This document shows, piece by piece, positions 28,990 to 39,467 of a stretch of 64,000 bases of DNA. Source of the stretch: Vibrio metoecus (GTDB taxonomy: Bacteria > Pseudomonadota > Gammaproteobacteria > Enterobacterales > Vibrionaceae); the NCBI RefSeq assembly GCF_000696385.1, contig NZ_JJMN01000006.1, forward strand, positions 124,001 through 188,000. The letters run 5' to 3'. A program made the translations under genes and the position numbers. Numbering within the stretch: position 1 is the stretch's first letter; every line of letters starts with the position of its first letter. The notes under the pieces were generated by a model, which was given only the letters and a program-made list of their open reading frames with translations, did no database searches and had not been told where the DNA came from.

Positions 28990-30195
28990 TTAAACAGTTT
29001 TAATCACGATCGCGGTGCCCATGCCACCACCAACGCACAATGAAGCAACACCATATTTTTGATGGCGACGCTGTAATTCATGAAGCAAAGAAACCAAGAT
29101 ACGATTACCCGATGCGCCTAATGGATGCCCTAAGGCAATCGCTCCACCATTCACATTGGCTTTATCTAAAATCGCTTCTGATTTGATTGAATGCTGATCC
29201 GCAAGCCCATGCACAACACCAAGCGCTTGTGCAGCAAAGGCTTCGTTAAGCTCAAACAGATCAATATTCTCGATAGATAATTCAGCCTTCGCCAACGCTT
29301 GAGTCACAGCACTGACGGGGCCTAATCCCATAATTTGAGGATCTAAACCTGTCTGCGCGTAACTGATGACCTCTGCGATAGGTGTTAAGCCAAACTCTTG
29401 TACCGCACTTTCACTGGCAACAATCACCGCACTCGCACCATCATTAATACCTGAGGCGTTGCCCGCCGTGACCGTACCTTGTGCATCAAATGCGGCTCTC
29501 AACCCTTGCAGTGCCGCCAAAGTAGTATTGGGTTTAGGGTATTCATCCGTATCAAAGACCACTGTTTCACGACGTTTTTTCACCGAGATAGGCACAATTT
29601 CTCGCTTAAAATGTCCCGCTTCAATAGCGGCCGTCGCTTTCATTTGGCTCGCCAACGCAAATTCATCCTGCGCTTCACGTGAGATGGTGAATTGCTTAGC
29701 TACGTTTTCTGCCGTTACCCCCATGTGGTATTGGTTAAAAACATCGGTCAAACCGTCATGGATGAGCAGATCTTTTATTTCAAATGCCCCCATTTTGTGG
29801 CCATCACGCAGACTGGCTGGCGTCGCAAATGGAATCTGAGACATCACTTCAACGCCTGCGGCTACTACCACAGCGGCATCTCCAGCTTTGATGTGTGAAA
29901 CCGCATCCATCACCGATTTCATCCCACTGCCGCACACCATATTGATGCTGTAGGCTGGAACCGATTGTGGTATGCCTGCTGCCAACGCAGCTTGACGGCC
30001 AACACCCATGCCTTGTCCAGCACTGATGACATTGCCAACAATCACTTCATCAACGGCTTCAGGTTTGACTTGTGCGGCTACAAGAGCAGCTTGGATGACT
30101 TGCCCCGCCAAAGTCCCTGCAGAACAATCTTTGAGTGAACCACCAAAAGCCCCGATAGCTGAGCGCTTGGCGCCCACAATATAGATTTTTTCCAT
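28990..30195 (-). CDS. phaA: Acetyl-CoA acetyltransferase (beta-ketothiolase) PhaA
   Basis: 401-residue thiolase. The acyl-accepting Cys is in NMVCGSGMKS near residue 89. The catalytic His lies in GHPLGASG and the second Cys in CVGGGMG near the C terminus. It condenses two acetyl-CoA to acetoacetyl-CoA for PhaB. GGAGGATGC precedes the ATG. 13 bases separate it from phaB. Frame intact. Confidence 0.95.
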   Translation of the reverse strand: MEKIYIVGAKRSAIGAFGGSLKDCSAGTLAGQVIQAALVAAQVKPEAVDEVIVGNVISAGQGMGVGRQAALAAGIPQSVPAYSINMVCGSGMKSVMDAVSHIKAGDAAVVVAAGVEVMSQIPFATPASLRDGHKMGAFEIKDLLIHDGLTDVFNQYHMGVTAENVAKQFTISREAQDEFALASQMKATAAIEAGHFKREIVPISVKKRRETVVFDTDEYPKPNTTLAALQGLRAAFDAQGTVTAGNASGINDGASAVIVASESAVQEFGLTPIAEVISYAQTGLDPQIMGLGPVSAVTQALAKAELSIENIDLFELNEAFAAQALGVVHGLADQHSIKSEAILDKANVNGGAIALGHPLGASGNRILVSLLHELQRRHQKYGVASLCVGGGMGTAIVIKTV

Positions 30196-30208
30196 GCATC
30201 CTCCTGCT

Positions 30209-30949
30209 TTAGCGCATATATAAGCCGCCGTTCACCGACAAGGTTTCCCCTGTGATATAGGCGGCTGCATCACTGGCTAAATAACTGACGGCGCTGGCTA
30301 TTTCTTCCGGCTTAGCTAAGCGTTTCATCGGAACTTGGTCAACAATCGATTGCAAAACCTCAGCACGCATTTGCTCAACCATTGGGGTAAGCGTGTAGCC
30401 GGGAGCGATGACATTCACAGTCACACCATAGCGTGCGCCTTCTGCTGCAAGCGCCTTAGAGAAACCGATCATCCCCGCTTTGGCAGCCGAGTAATTGGTT
30501 TGACCAAATTGACCTTTTAAGCCGTTGACTGAGGAGATATTGATAATGCGGCCAGATCCTTTCTCGCACATGGCAGCAAACAAAGGCTGAGAAACATTAA
30601 ATACACTGTTGAGATTCGTCTCTATGACTTCTTTCCACGCTTGAGGCGACATTTTTTTAAATACACTGTCACGCGTAATGCCTGCGTTATTGACGATGAC
30701 ATCAATGGTGCCTTCTTCTTGAAGCAATTTTGCTAAGCGCTCTGCACACTCTTCGGTGTTGGTAACATCCAACTCCAAAAGTCGGACTTGATCCTCGGTA
30801 AATTGCTTTTCATTAAACCAATCTAACGCACACTGATGATTACCCGTGTAATAAGTGGCAATCACCCGATAACCTTCACTGACCAACTGGGTTGAAATAG
30901 CAGAACCTATCCCGCCTTTCGATCCTGTGATCAAAGCGATTTTTCTCAT
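30209..30949 (-). CDS. phaB: Acetoacetyl-CoA reductase PhaB
   Basis: 246-residue short-chain dehydrogenase. The nucleotide-binding motif TGSKGGIGSA is at residues 8-17, NNAGITRDS in the middle, and the active site is Ser in ISSVNG with Tyr-Lys in NYSAAKAG. It reduces acetoacetyl-CoA to (R)-3-hydroxybutyryl-CoA with NADPH. The ATG at 30949 has GGAG 8 bases upstream; a longer start would add atypical residues. First gene of the pha operon. Confidence 0.94.
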   Translation of the reverse strand: MRKIALITGSKGGIGSAISTQLVSEGYRVIATYYTGNHQCALDWFNEKQFTEDQVRLLELDVTNTEECAERLAKLLQEEGTIDVIVNNAGITRDSVFKKMSPQAWKEVIETNLNSVFNVSQPLFAAMCEKGSGRIINISSVNGLKGQFGQTNYSAAKAGMIGFSKALAAEGARYGVTVNVIAPGYTLTPMVEQMRAEVLQSIVDQVPMKRLAKPEEIASAVSYLASDAAAYITGETLSVNGGLYMR

Positions 30950-31590
30950 TAAAGACTCCATTCTCAACAGCAAATTTATATATCTTTACTACAAGTGTGA
31001 TTCATCAATTTCCCATCATCACAGTAGTAAATCGTTTGGTTAACGTTTTGAAGAATATTTTCACCAACAAGTTATCATTCATGATCAGATATTTATCAAA
31101 CAATCAATTAGAGAGACCATTACTATTTCCTTGTCATCATTAAAGCTAATCCTTGTTTATGACAATTCCAATTCACTTGGATGTATTTTCTAAATAGATT
31201 GATCTAGCTCTACCTTCTGATGAAATGAAAACAAAATTAGTTAAATAAATAAAATGATGATGAAATTTAAGAGATTTTTATTGAGGTGACAGAATGAAAA
31301 AATCACAGATCCATTACAAATCATACAGTTAAAAATATTTATTTTGTTACATGTGAACCCATAAGTCTGCCACAGCACCAATATGATACTTTTGATAAAT
31401 AGTTAAAATAATCAATATAACGAGAACAAAGAATGACAATTCAGTCATTAATAATTTTAACCATACGAATAAGTGAACAGAAGGATTTATATTAAAAGTC
31501 ACAGGGCTCGCTACTGGAATAATCAGTTCACTGATAGTTTATTTTTAAAAAACAGAATTAAATGAGTTAACTTATTATTTTGTAGATAAT
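30950..31590. other. AT-rich intergenic region upstream of phaB
   Basis: About 640 bases with no supported gene on either strand. It must contain the leftward pha promoter. The only translatable island with a good ribosome site (GAGGTGA before an ATG at 31294) encodes 12 residues and is not credible. Confidence 0.65.
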
Positions 31591-31618
31591 AAAAAAGCCA
31601 GTATAAACTGGCTTTTTT
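31591..31618 (-). terminator. Intrinsic terminator after secF
   Basis: AAAAAAGCCAGT-ATAA-ACTGGCTTTTTT, 12-base stem, A- and T-runs both sides. Confidence 0.92.
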
Positions 31619-31634
31619 ATCGCTTAAATAAAGA

Positions 31635-32539
31635 TTATGGTGCGGCATCTAACTCTACAGGGAGATAATGCTTCGGCTCTAAACCTAACCATTCTGGTAA
31701 TACTGTACCAATAGAAATCGAAGACCAAGTTCCTGAAATAACCCCAATAAACATTGCAATCGCAAAGCCTTGTAATGGTGCACCACCCATCAACCATAGT
31801 GCTGAAATGGTCATCAAGGTTGTCCCTGATGTCACCATAGTTCGTGAGAAGGTAGCAATAATAGCTTGGTCATTAATCTCTGCCGTAGGTGTTTGTTGTT
31901 TCGCTAACAACAGTTCACGAATTCGATCGGCGATGATGATCGAGTCATTCAATGAGTAACCGAGCACAGCCAAGACCGCAGCAAACACCGTCAAATTAAA
32001 TTCCATTTGGGTGATGGCAAAGAATCCGAGTACCAGTACCACATCATGCAACAGAGCCAATAAAGCCCCACTTGCCAAACGCCATTCGAAGCGAAAGCTC
32101 AAATAACCCAGGATAGACAAGAGACAGATCAATAATGCTAAGCCGCCCTGATCGACTAATTCTTGCCCAACCTGTGAACCAACCATACTATTGCTGACAA
32201 TCTGTACTTGATCCGAGATCTGATGGCAGTTCTGCGGCAATACCAACTGGGTGTAGAGTTTTCTGTAGGCAATGGATAACGAATCACCCAGCGTCCATCT
32301 TCTCCTGAAGGGGTAACGGAAACGGATTCTCCTAACGTCGGTTGTAACTTTTCAAGCAGCTGAACTTTACTGACGGAACGATTAATCGTCGCTTCTGTAA
32401 CCATTCCTCCCGTAAAATCGAGCCCCATGTTTAGGCCTTTAATCGCAAAAGCACCTAACGAGATCACCATCAATAACAGAGAAATGATGCCCGTGACATA
32501 ACGAATTGGACGAATTCGAGATTTTAAGTATTCAACCAT
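31635..32539 (-). pseudogene. secF: Protein translocase subunit SecF (second copy), frame broken
   Basis: Inner-membrane RND-type partner of SecD that uses ion flow to pull exported proteins outward. The first segment and GLDFTGGMVTEA match the SecF start; VLGYSLNDSIIIADRIRE is the conserved membrane motif. The frame breaks at the GGG run 32249-32251, and this one fits a missing base: restoring CCCC gives NSTPQLVLPQNCHQ and 301 residues. secD is 2 bases upstream. V. cholerae has another secDF on the large chromosome (knowledge), so this is a paralogue. Confidence 0.88.
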
Positions 32540-32541
32540 GA

Positions 32542-34380
32542 TTAGACCCTTACATCACGACGCGTATCGCGTCCCCATACCAAATTAATTAACGCTCGTG
32601 AAGCAAACACCCCACTGAACATACTGGTGAGTAGGCCTAAGCCTAACGTCAGTGCAAAGCCCTGAATTGGGCCATTACCAATCGAATACAAAATCACCGC
32701 GGTGATCATGGTTGTGACGTTGGCATCCAAGATGGTACTGAAAGCGCTATCAAACCCCGTGTCAATCGCTTGCGCGAAATTACGTCCTTCTCCGAGTTTG
32801 TCTCGGATCCTTTCAAAAATCAGTACGTTAGTATCTACCGCCATACCTACGGTTAATACCAAGCCCGCGATCCCCGGCAAAGTCAGCACTGCACCGGGTA
32901 ACAGTGCGATAAGCCCTAATAAGCAGGCCATGTTGATCAACAAAGCAACATTGGCCACCCAACCTAAACGACGATACCAAAGCGCCATGAAGGTTAATGT
33001 CATGGCCATCCCCAACGCTAATGCGGCAAAGCCATTAGCAATGTTCTCTTCACCCAAAGAAGCACCAATGGTGCGCTCCTCAACAATCGTGACAGGTGCC
33101 GTCAATGAACCCGCACGCAATAGCAATGCTAGTTGCTGTGCTTCTTCCATAGATCCAGCACCCGTAATTCGAAACTGGCTACCTAATTGAGATTGAATAG
33201 TCGCCACGCTGATCACTTTTTCGCTGCGAACCGTTTCGCCACGAGCGTTGGTTTTATACTCGCGATACACGGTCGCCATGGGTTTACCAATGTGTTTACC
33301 GGAAAAATCACTCATGATTTTGCCGCCTGCGTGATCCAGTGAAATATTCACCTCTGACATCCCCATGTTGTCCACCCCCGCACGAGCGTTGACAATGTGC
33401 TCGCCACTCAGCACAGGGCGTTTGGCCAGAATCACAGGTCGTCCACTGCCATCAGCTAGAATTAAATCATCGAAACTGCGAGCATCCGTTGCAGATTTGG
33501 CTTCATAGAACGCCAAACTGGCAGTCGCACCAATCACATTCTTAGCTTGTGATGGATCTTGCACCCCAGGAAGTTCAATACGAATCGCATGTTCGCCTTG
33601 GCGCTGAACGAGAGCCTCAGTAATACCCAGTTCTTCAATCCGATCCCGCATAATTTTTAAGTTTTGCTGAATGGTGGCGGTTTGAAATTCCGTTTTATTT
33701 TGCTGTGAAGGCTGAACCTGTAAATGATCCGAGCCCTGACGGATATCCCAACCACGATAGTTTTCTTGCAAGTATTTGCGTACATGATTCAAAGCTTGTG
33801 GCTGTTCGGCTTTTACCTCAAAACCATCATTACCAAATGCCGCAATTGAAACGCCGCGTAAACGCTCGGTACGCAGCGAATCCTTCACGGCATCGATCAT
33901 GCTCTCTCGCTGTTCTTGAAAGGCTTTGTCCACATCGACATTCAATAAAAATTGCACGCCACCACGTAAATCCAACCCTAATTTTATTGGAGAAAAACCC
34001 AAATTATCTAGCCACTTAGGTGCTACCGACACATAGGAGTATGTGATGGTATCTCCTTCTTTCACTAGCGAATCCAGTACATTTCTCGCTTGTGATTGCT
34101 GGCTCTCATTGGCAAACACCAAGGTTGTTTTATCACCCTGCTGAGTGATCTCATCAGCGGAAAGATTCTGCTTATTTAAGATCTGAGCCAGTTCCGGCAC
34201 ATTACGCAAAACACTGGCGGCATCTTTGGTTTGCAGTTGGATTGAGGGTTGCTCACCATACCAAGTTGGAATTGCACTTAACGTTAGAATGATGATGGTG
34301 ATGATTAACACCACATATTTCCATGCAGAATAGTGGTTAATCAGGCGCTTTGTAGCCTGTTTTTGTTCTCTTTTTTTCAT
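32542..34380 (-). CDS. secD: Protein translocase subunit SecD (second copy)
   Basis: 612 residues: one N-terminal membrane helix, a large periplasmic region with LGLDLRGGVQFLLNVD and GVQDPSQAKNVIGATA, then five membrane segments carrying VGMAVDTNVLIFERIRDKL. The Asp in that motif lies on the ion path of SecD. Works with SecF downstream. In Vibrio alginolyticus two SecDF pairs use different coupling ions (knowledge); which this is cannot be read from sequence. Frame intact. Confidence 0.93.
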   Translation of the reverse strand: MKKREQKQATKRLINHYSAWKYVVLIITIIILTLSAIPTWYGEQPSIQLQTKDAASVLRNVPELAQILNKQNLSADEITQQGDKTTLVFANESQQSQARNVLDSLVKEGDTITYSYVSVAPKWLDNLGFSPIKLGLDLRGGVQFLLNVDVDKAFQEQRESMIDAVKDSLRTERLRGVSIAAFGNDGFEVKAEQPQALNHVRKYLQENYRGWDIRQGSDHLQVQPSQQNKTEFQTATIQQNLKIMRDRIEELGITEALVQRQGEHAIRIELPGVQDPSQAKNVIGATASLAFYEAKSATDARSFDDLILADGSGRPVILAKRPVLSGEHIVNARAGVDNMGMSEVNISLDHAGGKIMSDFSGKHIGKPMATVYREYKTNARGETVRSEKVISVATIQSQLGSQFRITGAGSMEEAQQLALLLRAGSLTAPVTIVEERTIGASLGEENIANGFAALALGMAMTLTFMALWYRRLGWVANVALLINMACLLGLIALLPGAVLTLPGIAGLVLTVGMAVDTNVLIFERIRDKLGEGRNFAQAIDTGFDSAFSTILDANVTTMITAVILYSIGNGPIQGFALTLGLGLLTSMFSGVFASRALINLVWGRDTRRDVRV

Positions 34381-34449
34381 AGTTTCCCTCTCAGCCTAAA
34401 CTGAGTTATTCAACAAGTGACAATGTCACACTAAATTTTGAATATGGAA

Positions 34450-34905
34450 CTATGAATACTGGCTGTTAAGAGCAACATACATCGCATTACTCTCTTTCCA
34501 GCCTGCGAGTCTGTGAGTAGAAGTGAAAAAGTCGTAGCTTCGATTCGAATAACGGATCGCGATAAACAGAGGTCGACTGACAGCGCCTAATTGAGGTTCA
34601 TCGGCGTCAAAATCGAAAGGAATATCAGAACCAAAACCAGTGAGTACCCGTTGAGTTGGTGCACTACGAGTGTGGTTCAAAATGGCATAGGAGCGATGAG
34701 TGATATGTGACTGTGAGCTCGGTATCGCAGGAGGCGATGCCGAATCTAACAACCAATCATGATTAATCGTCTGACCTTGAGAAAGAGGGAAGTCAAGGCT
34801 TGGTAGCACCGAGCGTTCATTATCCAGCGCACAAGCCATCACTTGCGAAGGTAGTACCATCGCAAGCAGAGCAAACCAACACTGTATAAGGACACGCCAG
34901 AACAT
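34450..34905 (-). CDS. Hypothetical secreted protein
   Basis: 151 residues. A signal peptide ends around PSQVMACALDN; the Cys next to it could be a lipobox-like site but the pattern is weak. The mature part is rich in Ser, Asn and Tyr with no motif I recognise. ATG at 34905 has GAG 8 bases upstream; an upstream TTG at 34911 is less likely. Between secD and the SH3 protein, same strand. Confidence 0.7.
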   Translation of the reverse strand: MFWRVLIQCWFALLAMVLPSQVMACALDNERSVLPSLDFPLSQGQTINHDWLLDSASPPAIPSSQSHITHRSYAILNHTRSAPTQRVLTGFGSDIPFDFDADEPQLGAVSRPLFIAIRYSNRSYDFFTSTHRLAGWKESNAMYVALNSQYS

Positions 34906-34964
34906 GATCAAAGCTCTAACTTACATCAACAAGCCTGCAGTGTAGGCCGATGGCCTGCTTTTGC

Positions 34965-35660
34965 TCAAGAGGAAAAAATGTGATCTAAACGATAGAAAAT
35001 TTTCCCCGTATCCGCATTTAGATAAATTTTATTCGCCTGACTCAAGCCCCCACAATAAATAAAATACACGGGTTGCTTTTCAAATGTCACCGAGCGAACC
35101 CACCCTCTCAGTTCTTCAAAATCTTTGGGAGAACAAGTGCCTTCCTTGAGTAAGGTATCGGTTGTTTTAAGAAATATGTCTTGGTAGAGCAAAAAGTCAT
35201 CCGAACCTTCAATATATCCCTTGAGGGTTTTTGTCCGCTCCTCGGGCGTAATCACTGGCGGTTCAACAACTAATCCATCTAAGGGGATCCACTCTGCAAC
35301 TTCAGGCCCTCCATCTTGATAAACGTAATAATCGGAAATACGCCCCCACCCTGCTTTCTTTTCCAGTAAGTGAACTTTATCCCCTCGATATAGCTGTTTA
35401 TCGACATCAGGATACACATTCGCATCCGGCTGTTCTCGAATGCCTAGCGTCGTAGCATCAACATAAAAGTCCATGACTTCAGGCTTAGCTTCAGCAGCTG
35501 GAGTGGGTGCTGTAGGTTCGGTTGCCGGTGCTATTTCCGCGGCAGCATTAGCTTTCGCCGCTTCTGCATCCATTTGTGGTTTGAGGTAAAACAAATAGTA
35601 CCCCCCACCTGCACACCCCAATCCAATCAATAACACGAGTAGCATTAGTATTTTTTTCAT
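34965..35660 (-). CDS. SH3-domain membrane-anchored protein
   Basis: 231 residues. An N-terminal hydrophobic segment (about 4-25) anchors it. A low-complexity linker of Ala, Glu, Pro and Thr (about 33-62) is followed by a bacterial SH3-type domain: VDATTLGIREQPDAN, LYRGDKVHLLEKKAGWGRI. The C-terminal third has no known motif. SH3 domains of this kind often bind cell wall. Probably an envelope protein facing the periplasm. Function unknown. Confidence 0.75.
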   Translation of the reverse strand: MKKILMLLVLLIGLGCAGGGYYLFYLKPQMDAEAAKANAAAEIAPATEPTAPTPAAEAKPEVMDFYVDATTLGIREQPDANVYPDVDKQLYRGDKVHLLEKKAGWGRISDYYVYQDGGPEVAEWIPLDGLVVEPPVITPEERTKTLKGYIEGSDDFLLYQDIFLKTTDTLLKEGTCSPKDFEELRGWVRSVTFEKQPVYFIYCGGLSQANKIYLNADTGKIFYRLDHIFSS

Positions 35661-36056
35661 TTACCCTCGCTCGTGAAATCCATAAAAACGCAACTTGCTC
35701 AGCAAGAAAATGCGACAGATTTTACTTTTCTATATCAATATAGCGGGATAAATGCAACAAAACTTAAACCAAAACTCACAGAGTGGAGGATCTTTTTTGA
35801 AGTGGGAGCACAATTCTGTATGCATTGACGGCTTGAGTAACGCCCACTCAAGCTTATCCATGCTGTCAATCACTGAAACTGATAAACAAGATTTACAATG
35901 TAAATGTTGTACATCGCTTATTTAGCGGGGGATATTGAACTCGATCGTTTTATTCAACCACTCGAACTATGATCGAGTGCACGAAGTGAAGTTTTGGAAG
36001 CGAAATCTCATTAAAATCACTATATAGTATGCACTTAAATACTTATAAACAGAATT
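35661..36056. other. Intergenic region before the GGDEF gene, with dyads
   Basis: 396 bases without a gene. Two perfect dyads: GCTTGAGT-N7-ACTCAAGC (35831-35853), nested in a looser ATTGAC/GTCAAT pair (35824-35870), and CACTCGA-N7-TCGAGTG (35959-35979). A TACAA-N8-TTGTA element lies near 35896. No T-run follows the dyads, so they are not clear terminators. Confidence 0.55.
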
Positions 36057-37934
36057 ATGTACACGTCAGCTCGAAAATACCTTATTCAATTCTCCATTGT
36101 TGCCTTTGTGCTCGGGTTTATTCCTTCACTGTATTTCATACATGAAGCCAGTAAGCTTGAGACACAAGCCGTCAGCCGCGTAGAAAAGCAGACACGTTTA
36201 CAACTTGAATTTAGTCAGCATGATTTATTACAAATGCTGAAAAAAGCACATCAATCCACAGAAGTCTTAGCAAGAAGTGACACCTTACTCTCCGCAGCCA
36301 AAGGGTTGAATACGAATACACTCCATCAGTTAAAAACGCTGTGGGATGTCACCTTGCAATCTCAAGACATTTTTTCCTCATTCCAGTTGCTTGACCTTCA
36401 AGGACGCGAGCAACTTCGAGCTATTTATGATGGAAAAAAGGTAACGTTTGTCGAATCCGCGCAAACCACCGATGCCTTTAGCCAAGCGATTGTCGCTAAA
36501 TATGCCAACCTTCCAACCAACCAAGTGTGGGCAAGCGGTTTAGCCATCAACCCCGGAGACCCATCGGGAGCTTTGCCTACCTTTCGTTTTGTCACTCGTA
36601 TCGAACAGCATGACCAATCGCTAGGTTACCTTACCGTGACCGTGAAATTACAGTCGCTTTATCAGCGACTCTCATTTATCTATGACCAGTTCGATTCTCC
36701 CGACATTCTAAATTTAGCGGGGGAGTTATTACTGAGCGAATCAAGAACGGATAGCAAGTCTCACTTTAGTTTTCCCAACCAACATCCGGGTCTATGGCAG
36801 AAAGTGTTAATCAACCAACAAGGATTCGCTCTGTCTAACCAAACTTGGTTTAGTTACGCGCAAGTTGACCTTAGTTCTGTACTGCCTGACGCGAAACCGT
36901 TGGTATTGGTGCTGCGCGTCAACAAAAAAGAAATAGAAAATACTTATGCCAATGCGCAATGGTCCTTACTGAGCCAAGCGGTAACCATATTATCGTTACT
37001 CACCATCATTGCAGCAGGATTCGCCGCATGGAATATCAACCATCTCAAAAATAGCCTCGACAGCAAACTGGCTCGCGCGGCGATGGATGGCATGTCGGCC
37101 GTAGTTGTCACCGACCGTTAGTAACCGGATACATACAAAGTGAATCATGAATTTACTCGGCTTAGTGGCTATACCTTTGAAGAGGTCAAAGGTAAACAAC
37201 CTTCTATTTTTGCTTCCGGCTTACATCGAACTGAGTTCTACATGCAGATGTGGAAAGCACTGCAAGACAACGGCGTATGGGAAGGTGAAGTCATTAACAA
37301 ACGCAAAGATGGGGAGAGTATTACCGAGATTTTACGTATTCAAAGTATCCGTGATGAAAACGATGTGATTCAGTTTTACGTTGCCTCTTTCGTGGATATT
37401 TCTCACCGTAAAGCGTTGGAAAATCGCCTCCGAGAATTGAGTGAAAAAGATGCCTTAACCGATTTATGGAACCGACGTAAATTCGATCAAGCGATCCATT
37501 TAGAATGTGCCAAGATCCGCCGTTACCCTGACATAGCTCAAGCTTGCTTAGCGATTGTGGATATCGATCATTTTAAAAAGATTAACGATAAATTAGGGCA
37601 TAGTGAGGGTGACCATGTTCTGCGGGGTGTCGCGAAAGGGATACAAGAACAGTTGCGTGAGTCTGATTTTGTGGCTCGCATTGGTGGAGAAGAGTTTGCC
37701 ATTATCTTCCCGCATACCTCAGTAGAAGAAGCGGAGCGCGTGCTCAATCGCGTTCGCCTGTACATCGCGTCCATTCATCAACAAAAAGTGACACTCAGCG
37801 GTGGCGTAACCGATCTCTGTTCCATTCCCGATCAAAGTTATAAACGTGCTGACCTTGCATTGTATGAGTCAAAATCCTCCGGTCGTAACCAAATCGCTGT
37901 ACTCACTACCGCGGAAATGCATCACTTTGCCTGA
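36057..37934 (+). pseudogene. cdgD: Diguanylate cyclase with periplasmic sensor, PAS and GGDEF, interrupted
   Basis: Order: membrane helix (about 9-29), periplasmic sensor of about 260 residues, second helix (about 310-330), PAS, GGDEF. The catalytic site is RIGGEEFAIIF, and RESD five residues before it is a full inhibitory site, so an active, product-inhibited cyclase is expected. Two adjacent stops, TAG TAA at 37119-37124, interrupt it at the PAS start with the flanking frame unchanged. Reading one base on gives SNRI, so compensating insertions are likely. It seems to be V. cholerae CdgD (VCA0697). Confidence 0.83.
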
Positions 37935-38136
37935 TGTAAAATTTTACAAAGTTCGAGAATTACTACGAGCTATCTCACAGCTTGTGTATGTTCATATATT
38001 AACTTTGCCGTTGTATTACAAAGCGTTTATCTAACCTCTCTATCCTGTACTACGCTTGATATATTTGTTTCAGCTCACATTTTGCACAGGGGTTGCGCCC
38101 TAAAGCAGTGTACAAATATCTTCAGGGAGATAAATC

Positions 38137-39366
38137 ATGCAGGACTCTTTAGCTGTCATACTGGCTGGAGGAATGGGATCGCGCCTTTCCCCACTTACGG
38201 ATGACAGAGCCAAACCCGCCGTGCCTTTTGGCGGAAAATATCGGATTATTGATTTCACATTAACCAATTGCTTGCACTCGGGGCTGCGCCGAATCTTAGT
38301 TCTCACCCAATACAAATCTCATTCGTTGCACAAACATCTGCGAAATGGTTGGTCTATTTTCAACCCTGAATTGGGTGAGTTCATTACTGTCGTCCCACCA
38401 CAAATGCGCAAAGGTGGTAAATGGTACGAAGGTACCGCCGATGCACTATTCCACAACATGTGGTTACTGGCACGCAGTGATGCCAAGTACGTCGTCGTTC
38501 TATCGGGTGATCACATCTATCGCATGGACTATGCTGCCATGCTCGAAGAGCATATTGAGAAAAATGCCACTCTCACCATCGCCTGCATGGAGGTGGCTCG
38601 CCATGAGGCTTCCGCTTTTGGTGTGATGGCGATTGATGATCAATCCCGCATCACATGTTTTGTTGAGAAACCCAGTGATCCACCCTGCATTCCGCACAAG
38701 CCAGATCGCAGTTTGGCTTCGATGGGGATCTATATTTTTAATATGGACGTGCTTAAAAAAGCCCTTAAGGAAGATTCGGAGATCGAACAATCTAGCCACG
38801 ACTTTGGTAAAGATGTGATCCCGAAACTCATCGAAACCGGCAGCGTGTTTGCTTACGCGTTTTGCTCGGGTAAAGGCCGAGTTGCTCGTGATTGCTACTG
38901 GCGTGATGTGGGTACCATCGACTCTTTTTATGACGCCAATATGGATTTATTACAGCCCGTGCCACCGATGAATCTGTATCAGAAAAACTGGGCTATTCGC
39001 ACCTACGAACAACAATACCCACCGGCAAGAACCGTTTCCTCAGCCACGGGGAATGAAGGGATTTTTATTAACTCGATCATTGCTAACGGCGTTATCAACT
39101 CTGGCGGTTCAGTGCAGCATTCGATTATTTCTTCCAACGTACGCATTAATGATTCTGCATTGATTGTGGATAGTATTCTGTTTGATGATGTTGAGGTAGG
39201 TGAAGGCAGTAAACTGGTTCACTGCATTATCGATAAACACGTAAAAATCCCGCCCAATACTGAGATTGGGTTGAACCCGAGTGAAGACAGTAAACGCTTC
39301 CATATTTCAGAACGTGGTGTGGTTGTGGTTCCCGAAAGTTATCAGTTTTTCTGTGAGCTCAATTAA
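38137..39366 (+). CDS. glgC: Glucose-1-phosphate adenylyltransferase GlgC
   Basis: 409 residues. Nucleotidyltransferase start LAGGMGSRLSPLTDDRAKPAVPFGGKYRIIDF, glucose-1-phosphate region and left-handed helix repeats at the C terminus. It makes ADP-glucose, the first committed step of glycogen synthesis. CAGGGAG precedes the ATG. Stands alone; other glg genes are not in the window. Frame intact. Confidence 0.95.
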   Translation: MQDSLAVILAGGMGSRLSPLTDDRAKPAVPFGGKYRIIDFTLTNCLHSGLRRILVLTQYKSHSLHKHLRNGWSIFNPELGEFITVVPPQMRKGGKWYEGTADALFHNMWLLARSDAKYVVVLSGDHIYRMDYAAMLEEHIEKNATLTIACMEVARHEASAFGVMAIDDQSRITCFVEKPSDPPCIPHKPDRSLASMGIYIFNMDVLKKALKEDSEIEQSSHDFGKDVIPKLIETGSVFAYAFCSGKGRVARDCYWRDVGTIDSFYDANMDLLQPVPPMNLYQKNWAIRTYEQQYPPARTVSSATGNEGIFINSIIANGVINSGGSVQHSIISSNVRINDSALIVDSILFDDVEVGEGSKLVHCIIDKHVKIPPNTEIGLNPSEDSKRFHISERGVVVVPESYQFFCELN

Positions 39367-39414
39367 ATACGGTGATGTGCTTTCTGCGCACTATGTGTGA
39401 ACCCCGTGAGTAAT

Positions 39415-39441
39415 AAGAAACCCCGCTTAGCGGGGTTTCTT
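39415..39441. terminator. Bidirectional terminator between glgC and the chitinase gene
   Basis: AAGAAACCCCGC-TTA-GCGGGGTTTCTT, perfect 12-base stem between convergent genes. Confidence 0.88.
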
Positions 39442-39467
39442 GACTTAATAAAGCAATATCTTCAATT

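Noticed and set aside
29366..29839. 157-codon frame antisense to phaA
   Set aside because: Shadow of a strongly conserved thiolase gene on the other strand; no ribosome site or motif.
31294..31332. 12-codon frame with GAGGTGA upstream in the phaB spacer
   Set aside because: Too short, no homologue known to me, AT-rich chance match.
32702..33190. 162-codon frame antisense to secD
   Set aside because: Shadow of secD; composition follows the opposite strand.
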